This document shows positions 16,605-24,748 of a stretch of 33,520 nt of DNA, piece after piece. The notes under the pieces are model-generated. The model saw nothing but the letters and a program-made list of their open reading frames with translations. It was not told the origin of the DNA and did not search any database. The translations under genes were made by a program, and so were the position numbers. The stretch's first letter is position 1, and each line of letters opens with the position of its first letter. The stretch is from an uncultured Clostridia bacterium (GTDB taxonomy: Bacteria; Bacillota; Clostridia; Oscillospirales; Oscillospiraceae): positions 1 to 33,520 of the forward strand of contig CALDMR010000157.1 in NCBI GenBank assembly GCA_937915065.1. The letters are read 5' to 3'.

Positions 16605-16633
16605 CAAAGGGGGAAACAGAGTTTCCCCCTTTG
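16605..16633. repeat. 13-bp hairpin after the DUF1540 gene
   Basis: CAAAGGGGGAAAC (16605-16617) pairs perfectly with GTTTCCCCCTTTG (16621-16633) around an AGA loop. It lies just beyond the DUF1540 stop codon. There is no T-run on either side, so it may stabilise the 3' end of the small mRNA rather than terminate it. Confidence 0.75.
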
Positions 16634-16639
16634 GCCGGC

Positions 16640-16810
16640 TTACAGTCTGAAGCTTTCGCAGTCGGTGCACTTGACTTCGGTGGGATTTGCCTCGTGGGTG
16701 CCCACCTGAATGGCGTTCAACGCGCAGTAATTGCCGTCCTTGCAATGGTTGGCGCACTGGGTGACAGAGCACTTGATGGACTTGTTCGGGGTGCAGGAAC
16801 AACTGGACAT
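16640..16810 (-). CDS. DUF1540 domain protein (Cys-rich, 56 residues)
   Basis: This small gene encodes 56 residues with eight cysteines: C4, C6, C14, C19, C23, C29, C48 and C51. The spacing CSVTQCANHCKDGNYCALNAI followed by CTDCESF is the DUF1540 pattern, probably a small metal-binding fold; some clostridial members occur in spores (family knowledge, not shown here). AGGAGG stands 7 bases before the ATG, which makes this start firm. It is a single gene divergent from the arginine operon, with hairpins in its leader (about 16838-16876) and after its stop. Confidence 0.9.
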   Translation of the reverse strand: MSSCSCTPNKSIKCSVTQCANHCKDGNYCALNAIQVGTHEANPTEVKCTDCESFRL

Positions 16811-16837
16811 AACAGTACCTCCTAAAAGCTTGCCCTT

Positions 16838-16876
16838 CGGTGAAAGGTGCGGTACCCATTTCGGACCCTTTCACCG
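16838..16876 (-). repeat. Hairpin in the DUF1540 leader
   Basis: CGGTGAAAGG (16838-16847) pairs with CCTTTCACCG (16867-16876) around a 19-base loop. It lies 28 bases upstream of the DUF1540 start codon in the expected 5' untranslated region, just before the ribosome binding site. Confidence 0.55.
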
Positions 16877-16982
16877 GGGGGCACATCAAAAATTGAAAAG
16901 AAACCATGGCGGTTCTCTTCGCGCCTTAGTGTGTGCGGAAAACGCAAAACTATGCAGGAGGAGCGTGCAAAATGATGGCAAG

Positions 16983-16998
16983 ATGAATAAATATTCAT
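16983..16998. promoter_or_regulatory. ArgR operator (ARG box 1)
   Basis: ATGAATAAATATTCAT is a perfect 16-base palindrome and matches the ARG-box consensus TGAATWWWWATTCA bound by the hexameric arginine repressor ArgR/AhrC. It lies 134 bases upstream of the argG -10 region. Confidence 0.85.
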
Positions 16999-17004
16999 AA
17001 AACG

Positions 17005-17020
17005 ATGAATATATCAAAAC
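17005..17020. promoter_or_regulatory. ArgR operator, weaker second box
   Basis: ATGAATATATCAAAAC keeps the first half of the ARG box (ATGAATAT) and loses the second. It lies 6 bases after box 1, in the tandem arrangement common for ArgR sites. Confidence 0.45.
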
Positions 17021-17110
17021 TATCGATGTGCAAAAGCAATAGGAGCACAGCAGAGCGGCTGGTATCGATTGTGCAAAATAGAAAAAATTAGAAAATGAAG
17101 CAAATTTTTA

Positions 17111-17138
17111 TTGCATAATCATTCAAAAGAGGTATAAT
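17111..17138 (+). promoter_or_regulatory. argG promoter overlapped by a third ARG-box-like site
   Basis: The -35 TTGCAT (17111-17116) and -10 TATAAT (17133-17138) are spaced by 16 bases. The stretch TGCATAATCATTCA (17112-17125) matches 11 of 14 positions of the ARG box and covers the -35 element, so ArgR bound there would block RNA polymerase. The leader to the argG ATG is about 75 bases. Confidence 0.75.
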
Positions 17139-17218
17139 ACGAGTAAACTTTCATCCGGCTCCTGGAAGGGCCGGTTTTGCAGGAAAAGAAAAGAGATACT
17201 TAACGGAGGCGTTTTTCG

Positions 17219-18604
17219 ATGAAAGAGATCAAAAAAGTCGTGCTGGCGTATTCCGGCGGTCTGGATACTTCTGTCCTGATCCCCTGGCTGAAGGAACATT
17301 ATAATAACTGCGAAGTGATCGCAGTATCCGGCAACGTGGGCCAGGCCGACGAGCTGGAGGGCCTGGAGAAAAAGGCCAAGGCCACCGGCGCGTCCAAGCT
17401 GTATGTGGAGGACCTGACGGAGGAATTTGTCAATGATTACATCATCCCCACCATGCAGGCCGGCGCTGTGTATGAAGACGGGTATCTGCTGGGCACTTCC
17501 TTTGCCCGCCCGCTGATCGCCAAGCGCCTGGTGGAGATCGCCAAAAAGGAAAAGGCCGACGCCATTGTCCACGGCTGCACCGGCAAGGGCAACGACCAGG
17601 TTCGCTTTGAACTGGCCATCCGCCATTTTGCTCCGGAAATGACCATCATCGCGCCCTGGCGCTTCTGGGAACTCAAATCCCGCGAAGACGAGATCGCCTA
17701 TGCAGAGGCCCACAAGATCCCCCTGAAGATCAGCCGCGAGACCAACTATTCCAAGGATAAGAACCTGTGGCATCTGAGCCATGAGGGCCTGGATCTGGAA
17801 GATCCGGGGAACGAGCCCATGTATGAAAAAGAGGGCTTTTTGGAGATGGGCGTTTCTCCCATGCAGGCCCCCGACGAACCCACCTATGTCACCCTGGACT
17901 TTGAGCAGGGCGTGCCCGTGGCGCTGGACGGCGAGGCCCTGAGCCCCAAGGAGATCGTGCTGAAGCTGAACGACATCGGCGGCAAGAACGGCATTGGCCT
18001 GGTAGATTTGGTGGAAAACCGCCTGGTGGGCATGAAGAGCCGCGGCGTGTACGAAACGCCCGGCGGCGCCATCCTGTACCGGGCCCACCAGGTGCTGGAA
18101 ACCATTACGCTGGATAAGGACACGGCCCATTACAAGCAGCAGGTGGCCATCAAGTTTGCCGACCTGGTGTATGACGGCCAGTGGTTCACCCCCCTGCGCG
18201 AAGCGCTCAGCGCATTCGTCACCTCCACCCAGCAGCATGTGACCGGCACCGTCCGGCTGAAGCTGTACAAGGGCAATATGATCAACGCCGGCGTCTGGTC
18301 TCCCTACACGCTGTATGATGACGCCATTGCCTCCTTCGGCGAAGAGGATTCCATCTATCACCAGGCCGATTCCGAGGGCTTTATCAAGCTGTTCGGCCTG
18401 CCCATCACCGTGCAGGCCCTGATGGACGAGCGCCGTGCCGCCGCTGTGCGGACGGGCAAGGCGGCAAAGAAAGAGGCTGCGAAAAAGGCCCCTGTCAAGG
18501 CGGCCAAAACCGTGGCTAAAAAAGTGGGCGAAACGGCAGTGAAAGCCACCAAGGCCACCAAGCAGGCCGCCGCTAAAAAAGTGGCCGCAAAGAAAGAAAA
18601 GTAA
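17219..18604 (+). CDS. argG: Argininosuccinate synthase with Lys/Ala-rich C-terminal tail
   Basis: ArgG joins citrulline and aspartate using ATP to make argininosuccinate. The PP-loop AYSGGLDTSV is at residues 10-19, GCTGKGNDQVRFE near 118-130, and the rest of the core follows the family to about residue 402 (LFGLPITVQALM). Usual length is about 400-410; this protein has 461. The extra ~50 residues are almost only Lys, Ala, Val and Thr (GKAAKKEAAKKAPVKAAKTV…KKVAAKKEK), resembling histone-H1-like tails, and are in frame without interruption. ACGGAGG lies about 9 bases before the ATG. It is the first gene of argGHCJBD. Confidence 0.95.
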   Translation: MKEIKKVVLAYSGGLDTSVLIPWLKEHYNNCEVIAVSGNVGQADELEGLEKKAKATGASKLYVEDLTEEFVNDYIIPTMQAGAVYEDGYLLGTSFARPLIAKRLVEIAKKEKADAIVHGCTGKGNDQVRFELAIRHFAPEMTIIAPWRFWELKSREDEIAYAEAHKIPLKISRETNYSKDKNLWHLSHEGLDLEDPGNEPMYEKEGFLEMGVSPMQAPDEPTYVTLDFEQGVPVALDGEALSPKEIVLKLNDIGGKNGIGLVDLVENRLVGMKSRGVYETPGGAILYRAHQVLETITLDKDTAHYKQQVAIKFADLVYDGQWFTPLREALSAFVTSTQQHVTGTVRLKLYKGNMINAGVWSPYTLYDDAIASFGEEDSIYHQADSEGFIKLFGLPITVQALMDERRAAAVRTGKAAKKEAAKKAPVKAAKTVAKKVGETAVKATKATKQAAAKKVAAKKEK

Positions 18605-18621
18605 GGCGCGGACAAACCGAT

Positions 18622-18670
18622 GAGGCGGGGAGCCCATTCCCCGCCTCGCGCTGTCTCTGGCCGGAGACAG
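18622..18670 (+). other. Two hairpins between argG and argH
   Basis: GAGGCGGGG (18622-18630) pairs with CCCCGCCTC (18639-18647), and CTGTCTC with GAGACAG (18651-18670). Neither is followed by a T-run, so they are more likely mRNA-stabilising or processing structures inside the operon than terminators. Confidence 0.6.
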
Positions 18671-18717
18671 CTGCCGCATAGGGCTTCCATTTTGAATTTG
18701 AGTGAGGTAAACAGGTT

Positions 18718-20118
18718 ATGAAACTTTGGGCAGGACGGTTCCAGAAAGAAACCGACAGCGCAGTTAACGATTTTAATTCATCCATTGCTTTTGACGCCCG
18801 GATGTACCGCCAGGACATTGCCGGCTCCATCGCCCACGCCACCATGCTGGGCGAGCAGGGGATCATCGCGCCGGAGGAGGCCGAGAAGATCATCTCCGGC
18901 CTGCGGGCGATCCTGGCGGATATCGAGGCGGGCCAGGTGGCCTTCAGCGTGGACAACGAGGATATTCATATGAACATCGAATCCCTGCTGACCCAGCGCA
19001 TCGGCCAGACAGGGAAGCGCCTGCACACCGCCCGCAGCCGGAACGATCAGGTGGCGGTGGATTTCCGTATGTATGTGCGCCATGAAATTCAGGAGATCAT
19101 CGGGAGCATCCTGGAGTTTGAGCGGGTGCTGGTGAAAAAGGCCAGCGCCCATGTGGACACCCTGCTGCCGGGTTACACCCATTTGCAGCGGGCCCAGCCC
19201 TCCACCCTGGGCCATCATCTGATGGCGTATGCCAACATGCTCCGCCGGGATGTGACCCGGCTGGAGGATTGCCTGGAGCGGATGGATGAGTGCCCCCTGG
19301 GCGCCGGCGCCCTGGCCACCACCACCTACCCCATCGACCGCAGCCGCACCGCGGCGCTGCTGGGCTTTTCCAAGCCCACGGACAACTCGCTGGATTCCGT
19401 TTCCGACCGGGATTTTGCCATTGAGTTCCTGTCTGCCTGCTCGATCCTGATGATGCACCTGTCCCGCTTTGCCGAAGAGATCATCCTGTGGTGCTCCTGG
19501 GAGTTCAAGTATGTGGAGCTGGACGACGCCTATTCCACAGGCTCCTCCATCATGCCCCAGAAGAAGAATCCCGATGTGGCGGAGCTGGTGCGCGGCAAGA
19601 CCGGCCGGGTCTATGGCTCCCTGATCACGCTGCTGACGGTGATGAAGGGCCTGCCCCTGGCCTACAACAAGGACATGCAGGAGGACAAGGAGTGTGTGTT
19701 CGACGCCATCGACACAGTGAAGATGTGCCTGCCTGTGTTTGCCGCCATGATCGATACCATGGTGGTCAAGCCCGAGAATATGCGCCGCGCCGCCCTGGAC
19801 GGCTGCTTCATCAACGCCACCGACTGCGCCGATTATCTGGTGAAAAAGGGCCTGCCCTTCCGGGAGGCCTACATGGTGGTGGGCAAGCTGGTGCACACCT
19901 GCATTGAAAAGGGCGAAAAGCTGGATACCCTGACGCTGGAGGAATTCCAGGCGGTGTCCGATTATTTCCATGAAGATATTTACCAGGCGCTGTATATGAA
20001 CAACTGCGTCAACGGCAGAAAGGCGATTGGCGGCCCCGCCCGGACAGAGGTGGAGCGCCAGATCGCGGCGATCCAGGCCTTCCTGGACGCCCGCACAAAG
20101 GAAGCGAAAGAGTCGTGA
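18718..20118 (+). CDS. argH: Argininosuccinate lyase
   Basis: ArgH splits argininosuccinate into arginine and fumarate, the last step of arginine synthesis. The 466-residue protein has the N-terminal LWAGRFQKETD, the HTARSRNDQVAVDFR region near residue 102 and the superfamily signature GSSIMPQKKNPD at 275-286, which holds the catalytic serine loop. Length is normal. It lies 113 bases after argG and overlaps argC by four bases (GTGA), so the two are translationally coupled. GAGTGAGG lies about 9 bases upstream of the ATG. Confidence 0.97.
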   Translation: MKLWAGRFQKETDSAVNDFNSSIAFDARMYRQDIAGSIAHATMLGEQGIIAPEEAEKIISGLRAILADIEAGQVAFSVDNEDIHMNIESLLTQRIGQTGKRLHTARSRNDQVAVDFRMYVRHEIQEIIGSILEFERVLVKKASAHVDTLLPGYTHLQRAQPSTLGHHLMAYANMLRRDVTRLEDCLERMDECPLGAGALATTTYPIDRSRTAALLGFSKPTDNSLDSVSDRDFAIEFLSACSILMMHLSRFAEEIILWCSWEFKYVELDDAYSTGSSIMPQKKNPDVAELVRGKTGRVYGSLITLLTVMKGLPLAYNKDMQEDKECVFDAIDTVKMCLPVFAAMIDTMVVKPENMRRAALDGCFINATDCADYLVKKGLPFREAYMVVGKLVHTCIEKGEKLDTLTLEEFQAVSDYFHEDIYQALYMNNCVNGRKAIGGPARTEVERQIAAIQAFLDARTKEAKES

Positions 20119-21038
20119 AAAAACCGGTCATTTTTATTGACGGCAGGGAGGGTACCACGGGCCTGCAGATCTACGACCGGCTGGCCCGGCGCGGCGATGT
20201 GGAACTGCTGCTGATCGACGAGGACAAGCGCAAGGATGCGGCGGAGCGGAAAAAACTGCTCAACGCGGCGGATCTGGTGTTCCTGTGCCTGCCGGATGAG
20301 GCGGCCCGGGAAGCCGTGGCGCTGATCGAAAACGATACCACCCGGGTCATCGACGCCTCCACGGCCCACCGCACGGCAGCGGGCTGGGACTACGGCTTTG
20401 CCGAACTTTCCGTAGCCCATCGGGCGGCCATTTGCCAAAGCAAGCGGGTGGCCAATCCGGGCTGCCATGCCAGCGGACTGATCGCAGGGGTGTATCCCCT
20501 GGTGCAGAGCGGCCTTGTCCCGGCGGATCAGATGCTGACGGCCTATTCGCTGACAGGGTATTCCGGCGGCGGCAAAAAGCTGATCGCCGAGTATGAGGAT
20601 AAAGACCGGGATCCGCGCCACGGAAGCTGCCGGATCTACGGTATGAATCTGCGGCACAAGCACCTGCCGGAAATGCAGAAAATTTGCGGATTGGCCCATC
20701 CGCCGGTATTTTCTCCCATTCTGGGTGACTATTATAAGGGCATGGCCACAACAGTGCTGCTGCCGGGACTGGACGCCGGGGCGGCCTGGCAGTGCCTGAG
20801 CGCCCATTATGCGGGGCAGCGGCTGGTCAGCGTGGCGCCCCTGGGGGGAGATGAGGCCGTGATCTACGCCGATACCATGGCGGGCAAGGATACCCTGCGG
20901 CTGATCGTCTGCGGCCATGAAACGCAGACCACGGTGACGGCCCTGTTCGATAACCTGGGCAAAGGCGCTTCCGGCGCTGCCGTGCAGAACATGAACCTGA
21001 TGCTGGGCTTTGACGAAGCAGAGGGACTGAACCTGTGA
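20115..21038 (+). CDS. argC: N-acetyl-gamma-glutamyl-phosphate reductase (short type)
   Basis: ArgC reduces N-acetylglutamyl phosphate with NADPH to the semialdehyde. The 307-residue protein is of the shorter ArgC type (about 310 residues). It has the N-terminal FIDGREGTTGLQIYDRL nucleotide-binding segment, the active-site cysteine C117 in NPGCHASG, and SGGGKKLI near residue 151. The start is GTG at 20115, overlapping the argH stop as GTGA. argJ follows after 43 bases. Together with argJ and argB it covers the acetylated part of the pathway. Confidence 0.95.
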   Translation: MKKPVIFIDGREGTTGLQIYDRLARRGDVELLLIDEDKRKDAAERKKLLNAADLVFLCLPDEAAREAVALIENDTTRVIDASTAHRTAAGWDYGFAELSVAHRAAICQSKRVANPGCHASGLIAGVYPLVQSGLVPADQMLTAYSLTGYSGGGKKLIAEYEDKDRDPRHGSCRIYGMNLRHKHLPEMQKICGLAHPPVFSPILGDYYKGMATTVLLPGLDAGAAWQCLSAHYAGQRLVSVAPLGGDEAVIYADTMAGKDTLRLIVCGHETQTTVTALFDNLGKGASGAAVQNMNLMLGFDEAEGLNL

Positions 21039-21081
21039 AACAATTCGGATCATCTCTGATTTCAACGGGAGGTATGATTTG

Positions 21082-22302
21082 GTGAAAGCTTGTGAAGGCG
21101 GCGTGTGCGCCGCGAAAGGATTTTACGCCGCCGGCGTGCATGCCGGTGTGAAGGCGTCCAGTGCGCCGGACAAAAAGGATCTGATGCTGATCTACTCTGC
21201 CGAGCCCTGCAACGCCTACGGCATGTATACAAAAAACCAGGTCAAGGCGGCCTCCGTGCTGCTGACCATGGAGCACCTGCAAAACGGCAGGGCCCAGGCT
21301 GTGGTGGCCAACAGCGGCAATGCCAACGCCTGCTGCGACGGGAGCATGGAGAATGCCCGGCGGATGTGCTCTGCTGCGGCGGCGGCCCTGGGCGTGCCGG
21401 CGGAGGATGTGGCGGTGGGTTCCACCGGCGTGATCGGCCAGACCATCAATATCGAGGCTATTGAGCAGGCCATTCCCGGGGCGGCGGCCCAGCTGAGCCG
21501 CGAGGGCTCCGACGGGGCGGCCCACGCCATTATGACCACCGATACGGTGAAAAAAGAAGGGGCCGTGGCCGTGACTATCGGCGGAAAAACGGTGACCATC
21601 GGCGGCATCTCCAAGGGTTCCGGCATGATCCATCCCAACATGGGCACCATGCTGTGCTTCCTTACCACAGACTGTGCGATCTCCGGGGAACTGGTCAAAG
21701 AAGCCCTGCGGGAGGCGGTGCGGGTCAGCTTCAACCGCATCAGCGTGGATGGCGATACATCCACCAACGATACCTGCGTGCTGCTGGCCAACGGTATGGC
21801 GGGCAACGAGGGGATTCGGACGCATGGCGCGGAGTACCGGTGCTTTGTGGAGGCCCTGACGGAGCTTTGCATCCAGCTGGCCCGCCGGATGGCCAAGGAC
21901 GGGGAAGGTGCCAAACATCTGATCACCTGCACGGTGTCCGGCGCCCGGAGTGAAGCCGCCGCCGAGACCGTGGCCAAAAGCGTGATTGCCTCCAGCCTGA
22001 CCAAGGCGGCCATTTTCGGCTGCGACGCCAACTGGGGACGGGTGCTGTGCGCCATGGGGTATTCCGGCGAGGCCTTTGACCCCGATTCCGTGGATGTGAC
22101 CTTTGCCTCCCGGGCGGGCGAGATCCCGGTCTGCCGGGCGGGCCGCGGCCTGGCCTTTGATGAGGATCTGGCGAAAAAGATCCTTTCCGAGGATGAGGTC
22201 GCCATCGAGATCTCCATGGGCCGGGGCGCGGGAGCATGCACCTGCTGGGGCTGCGACCTGACCTATGACTATGTACAGATCAACGGGGATTATAGAACTT
22301 AA
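21082..22302 (+). CDS. argJ: Bifunctional ornithine/glutamate N-acetyltransferase
   Basis: ArgJ moves the acetyl group from N-acetylornithine to glutamate, closing the acetyl cycle; some forms also use acetyl-CoA. The 406-residue precursor cleaves itself before a threonine nucleophile, here T189 in HPNMGTMLCFLTTD. The residue before it is Gly rather than the more usual Ala. The N-terminal EGGVCAAKGF and C-terminal GACTCWGCDLTYDYV are typical. The start is either GTG at 21082 (GGAGG 9 bases before, family alignment fits) or TTG at 21079. No argA is seen in the window. Confidence 0.94.
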   Translation: MKACEGGVCAAKGFYAAGVHAGVKASSAPDKKDLMLIYSAEPCNAYGMYTKNQVKAASVLLTMEHLQNGRAQAVVANSGNANACCDGSMENARRMCSAAAAALGVPAEDVAVGSTGVIGQTINIEAIEQAIPGAAAQLSREGSDGAAHAIMTTDTVKKEGAVAVTIGGKTVTIGGISKGSGMIHPNMGTMLCFLTTDCAISGELVKEALREAVRVSFNRISVDGDTSTNDTCVLLANGMAGNEGIRTHGAEYRCFVEALTELCIQLARRMAKDGEGAKHLITCTVSGARSEAAAETVAKSVIASSLTKAAIFGCDANWGRVLCAMGYSGEAFDPDSVDVTFASRAGEIPVCRAGRGLAFDEDLAKKILSEDEVAIEISMGRGAGACTCWGCDLTYDYVQINGDYRT

Positions 22303-22419
22303 AGGCGGGGCTGCACAGGCGCATATCCTGCCTGGCACAGATTCAAATTTTTGCGCGCGCCGTAAAACGGCAGCCGCGCCGCAGGCGTGCAATTTTCCGG
22401 ATAAAGAAGGCATGGAACG

Positions 22420-23322
22420 ATGACAATAGTAGGCAATAAAAATTACGAGCGGGCTCAGATCCTGGTGCAGGCGCTGCCCTATATTCAGCAGTACAACGGC
22501 AAGGTCGTGGTGGTGAAATACGGCGGCAATGCCATGATCAACAAAGATCTGTTTGCGGCGGTGATGGAGGATATCGTCCTCTTAAACCTGGTGGGCGTGC
22601 GGGTGGTGCTGGTTCATGGCGGCGGCCCGGAGATCAGCGAATTGCTGGATAAAATGGGCATCGAGTCCCACTTTATCAACGGCCTGCGCTACACCAGCCG
22701 GGAGACCATGCATGTGGTGCAGATGGTGCTGTGCGGCAAGGTCAACAAAAATTTGGTGGATCGTATTTCCCGCATCGGCGGCAGGGCCGTGGGCCTGTCC
22801 GGCCTGGACTCGGCGCTGATCCAGGCAAAAAAGCTGGATCGGGGCGACGGGGAGGATTACGGTTTGGTGGGAGAGATCACGCAGATCAACCCCGAAGTGC
22901 TGGAAAAGAGCATGGCGGAGGGATTCATCCCCATTGTGGCCACGGTGGCCCAGGCGGCGGACGACACCAGCGAGGGATATGTATACAACATCAACGCCGA
23001 TACGGCGGCGGCCAAACTGGCGGTGGCGCTGCAGGCGGAAAAATTGATCCTGCTGACAGATGTGCGCGGCGTGCTCCGGAACCCCGGGGACGAGGAAAGC
23101 CTGATCCAGGTGATCCATCCGGAGGAGCTGGAGGGCTACCGGCAGAGCGGCGTGCTGAAGGGCGGCATGATCCCCAAAACGGAGTGCTGCGCCGAGGCCA
23201 TCGCCGGGGGCGTGAAGCGCACCCATATCATTGATGGCCGCATCCCCCATTCTATTTTGATCGAAATGCTTACCGATGAGGGTATCGGCACCATGATTCT
23301 GGATAAGGAGGAGAATTGCTGA
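22420..23322 (+). CDS. argB: Acetylglutamate kinase
   Basis: ArgB phosphorylates N-acetylglutamate. The 300-residue protein has the amino-acid kinase fold with VVVKYGGNAM near residues 28-37, VLVHGGGPEI near 65-74, the NINADTAAAKLA motif near 191-202 and LLTDVRGVL near 211-219. An N-terminal extension (about residues 1-25, ERAQILVQALPYIQQY) is the helix that in arginine-inhibited hexameric forms mediates feedback control, so inhibition by arginine is likely (inference). GAAGG lies about 10 bases before the ATG. argD starts directly after its TGA. Confidence 0.96.
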   Translation: MTIVGNKNYERAQILVQALPYIQQYNGKVVVVKYGGNAMINKDLFAAVMEDIVLLNLVGVRVVLVHGGGPEISELLDKMGIESHFINGLRYTSRETMHVVQMVLCGKVNKNLVDRISRIGGRAVGLSGLDSALIQAKKLDRGDGEDYGLVGEITQINPEVLEKSMAEGFIPIVATVAQAADDTSEGYVYNINADTAAAKLAVALQAEKLILLTDVRGVLRNPGDEESLIQVIHPEELEGYRQSGVLKGGMIPKTECCAEAIAGGVKRTHIIDGRIPHSILIEMLTDEGIGTMILDKEENC

Positions 23323-24507
23323 ATGGAACATCAGGAACTGATCGAGCGGGACGCCCAGTGGGTGATGCAGACTTACAGCCGTTTCCCCATCGCCGTGGAT
23401 CACGGCCAGGGCAGCCTGCTCTATGATGTGGACGGACGGGAATATGTGGACTTTACTTCCGGCATCGGCGTGAACTGCCTGGGGTACGGCAACTGGCATT
23501 GGGCCAGCGCCGTGGGCGCCCAGGCGCTGCGGCTGGCCCATGTGTCGAACCTGTTTTACAGCGAACCCTATATTGCGCTGGCGGAGCAGCTTTGCGGGCG
23601 CTCCGGCATGAGCGCGGCCTTTTTTGCCAACGGCGGCGCCGAGGCCAACGAAGGCATGATCAAGCTGGCCCGCAAATACAGCTTTGATAAATACGGCCAC
23701 GGGCGCAGCACCATTATCACCCTGAACAACTCTTTCCACGGGCGCACGGTGACCACCCTTTCTGCCACGGGGCAGGCGGTGTTCCACCAGTATTTTTACC
23801 CCTTTACCGAGGGCTTCCGGTATGCCGACGCCAATGACATCGACTCCATCCGCGAAACGGCGGGGGACGATGTGTGCGCTGTAATGCTGGAGCTGGTGCA
23901 GGGCGAGGGGGGCGTGCTGCCCATGGATCAGGAATTTGTACACCAGCTGGCGGTGCTCTGCGCGGAAAACGACTGGCTGCTGCTGGTGGACGAAGTGCAG
24001 ACCGGTATCGGCCGCACGGGAACCCTGTTTGCCTATCAGCAGTACGGCGTGCTGCCCGATGTGGTGTCCTTTGCCAAGGGCATCGGCGGCGGCCTGCCCC
24101 TGGGCGGTATTCTGGCCAATGAAAAGTGCCGGAATGTGCTGGGCCCCGGCATGCATGCCACCACTTTCGGCGGCAATCCCGTTGCCTGCGCCGGCGGCCT
24201 GGCGGTGCTGGAGCAGCTGGACGATGGGGTGCTGGAAGAAGTTAAAATCAAGGGCGAGCTGATCCGGGATTATATTGAGGGGCTGCACAGCCCCTATGTG
24301 GCCGGTGTGCGGGGCATGGGACTGATGATCGGCATACAGCTTCAGGGCATCAGCCACAAGGAACTGGCGCAGAAGTGCATCGACGCCGGACTGCTGGTGC
24401 TGACTGCCGGCAAGGATACCCTGCGCCTGCTGCCGCCGCTGACCATCACCAAAGAAGAAATTATGAAGGGCCTGGCCATTTTGCGGCAGGTTCTGGCTGC
24501 GGAATAA
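23323..24507 (+). CDS. argD: Acetylornithine aminotransferase
   Basis: ArgD transfers an amino group from glutamate to N-acetylglutamate semialdehyde, giving N-acetylornithine, with pyridoxal phosphate. The 394-residue class III aminotransferase shows NGGAEANEGMIKLARKY near residues 105-121, LLVDEVQTGIGRTG near 221-234 and the cofactor lysine K252 in SFAKGIGGGLP. Length is normal. The ATG follows the argB stop codon with no gap and uses AAGGAGG within the end of argB. It is the last gene of the operon; argF is not adjacent. Confidence 0.96.
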   Translation: MEHQELIERDAQWVMQTYSRFPIAVDHGQGSLLYDVDGREYVDFTSGIGVNCLGYGNWHWASAVGAQALRLAHVSNLFYSEPYIALAEQLCGRSGMSAAFFANGGAEANEGMIKLARKYSFDKYGHGRSTIITLNNSFHGRTVTTLSATGQAVFHQYFYPFTEGFRYADANDIDSIRETAGDDVCAVMLELVQGEGGVLPMDQEFVHQLAVLCAENDWLLLVDEVQTGIGRTGTLFAYQQYGVLPDVVSFAKGIGGGLPLGGILANEKCRNVLGPGMHATTFGGNPVACAGGLAVLEQLDDGVLEEVKIKGELIRDYIEGLHSPYVAGVRGMGLMIGIQLQGISHKELAQKCIDAGLLVLTAGKDTLRLLPPLTITKEEIMKGLAILRQVLAAE

Positions 24508-24531
24508 GCGCGGCTGCGGAAAATAAAAGCG

Positions 24532-24572
24532 AAAGGGACGCCCTCCGGTTTTTGGCCGGGGGGCGTCCCTTT
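24532..24572 (+). terminator. Terminator-like hairpin after argD
   Basis: A 12-bp stem (24532-24543 with 24561-24572), with an inner CCGG/CCGG pairing, lies 24 bases beyond the argD stop. The downstream tail is only moderately T-containing, so it may be an intrinsic terminator of modest strength or a barrier to 3' exonucleases. Confidence 0.65.
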
Positions 24573-24579
24573 GAGAAAA

Positions 24580-24614
24580 CAAAAAAAAAGAAGCCGCCTT
24601 TTTAGGGCGGCTTC
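24580..24614 (-). terminator. Strong minus-strand terminator of the candidate small RNA
   Basis: GAAGCCGCC (24590-24598) pairs with GGCGGCTTC (24606-24614), and on the minus strand the stem runs straight into at least nine T residues (complement of 24581-24589). No minus-strand protein gene lies just upstream of it. Confidence 0.85.
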
Positions 24615-24743
24615 CAAAAAACATACCGGGGGGAACGGTATGGGGAGAGTTTGCTTCATCCGCTGCCCGGTTCTGCCTTCCGGACAGCGGATTCTGCGTT
24701 AAGAGAGAGTAAGGAAAAGAAAGAATTTTTGGTTACTTCTTGC
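24581..24743 (-). ncRNA. Candidate small regulatory RNA
   Basis: A minus-strand transcript of about 160 bases is framed by a plausible promoter and a strong terminator. It would contain a 13-bp hairpin (24658-24692) with loop AAGGCAGAA, a 7-bp hairpin (24622-24642), the terminator hairpin, and an unpaired pyrimidine-rich segment (complement of about 24700-24725) that could pair with AAGGA-type ribosome binding sites. I could not match it to a known RNA family; the CCGGAAGG inside it recalls SRP RNA, but the remainder does not fit. It rests on sequence features alone. Confidence 0.45.
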
Positions 24744-24748
24744 CTGCG

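Larger units (their letters stand above)
16811..17218. other. Intergenic control region between DUF1540 and argG
   Basis: This 408-base region separates divergent genes and becomes AT-rich toward argG. It contains the DUF1540 leader hairpin, three ArgR-box-like sites, the argG promoter and a short direct repeat (TATCGATGTGCAAAA near 17021 and TATCGATTGTGCAAAA near 17063). I see no gene in it. Confidence 0.8.

Noticed and set aside
24658..24692. Possible SRP (4.5S) RNA because of CCGGAAGG in the hairpin
   Set aside because: The 3' side of the conserved SRP internal loop (AGCAGCC-like) and the GGAA tetraloop geometry are absent; the GGAA falls partly in the stem.
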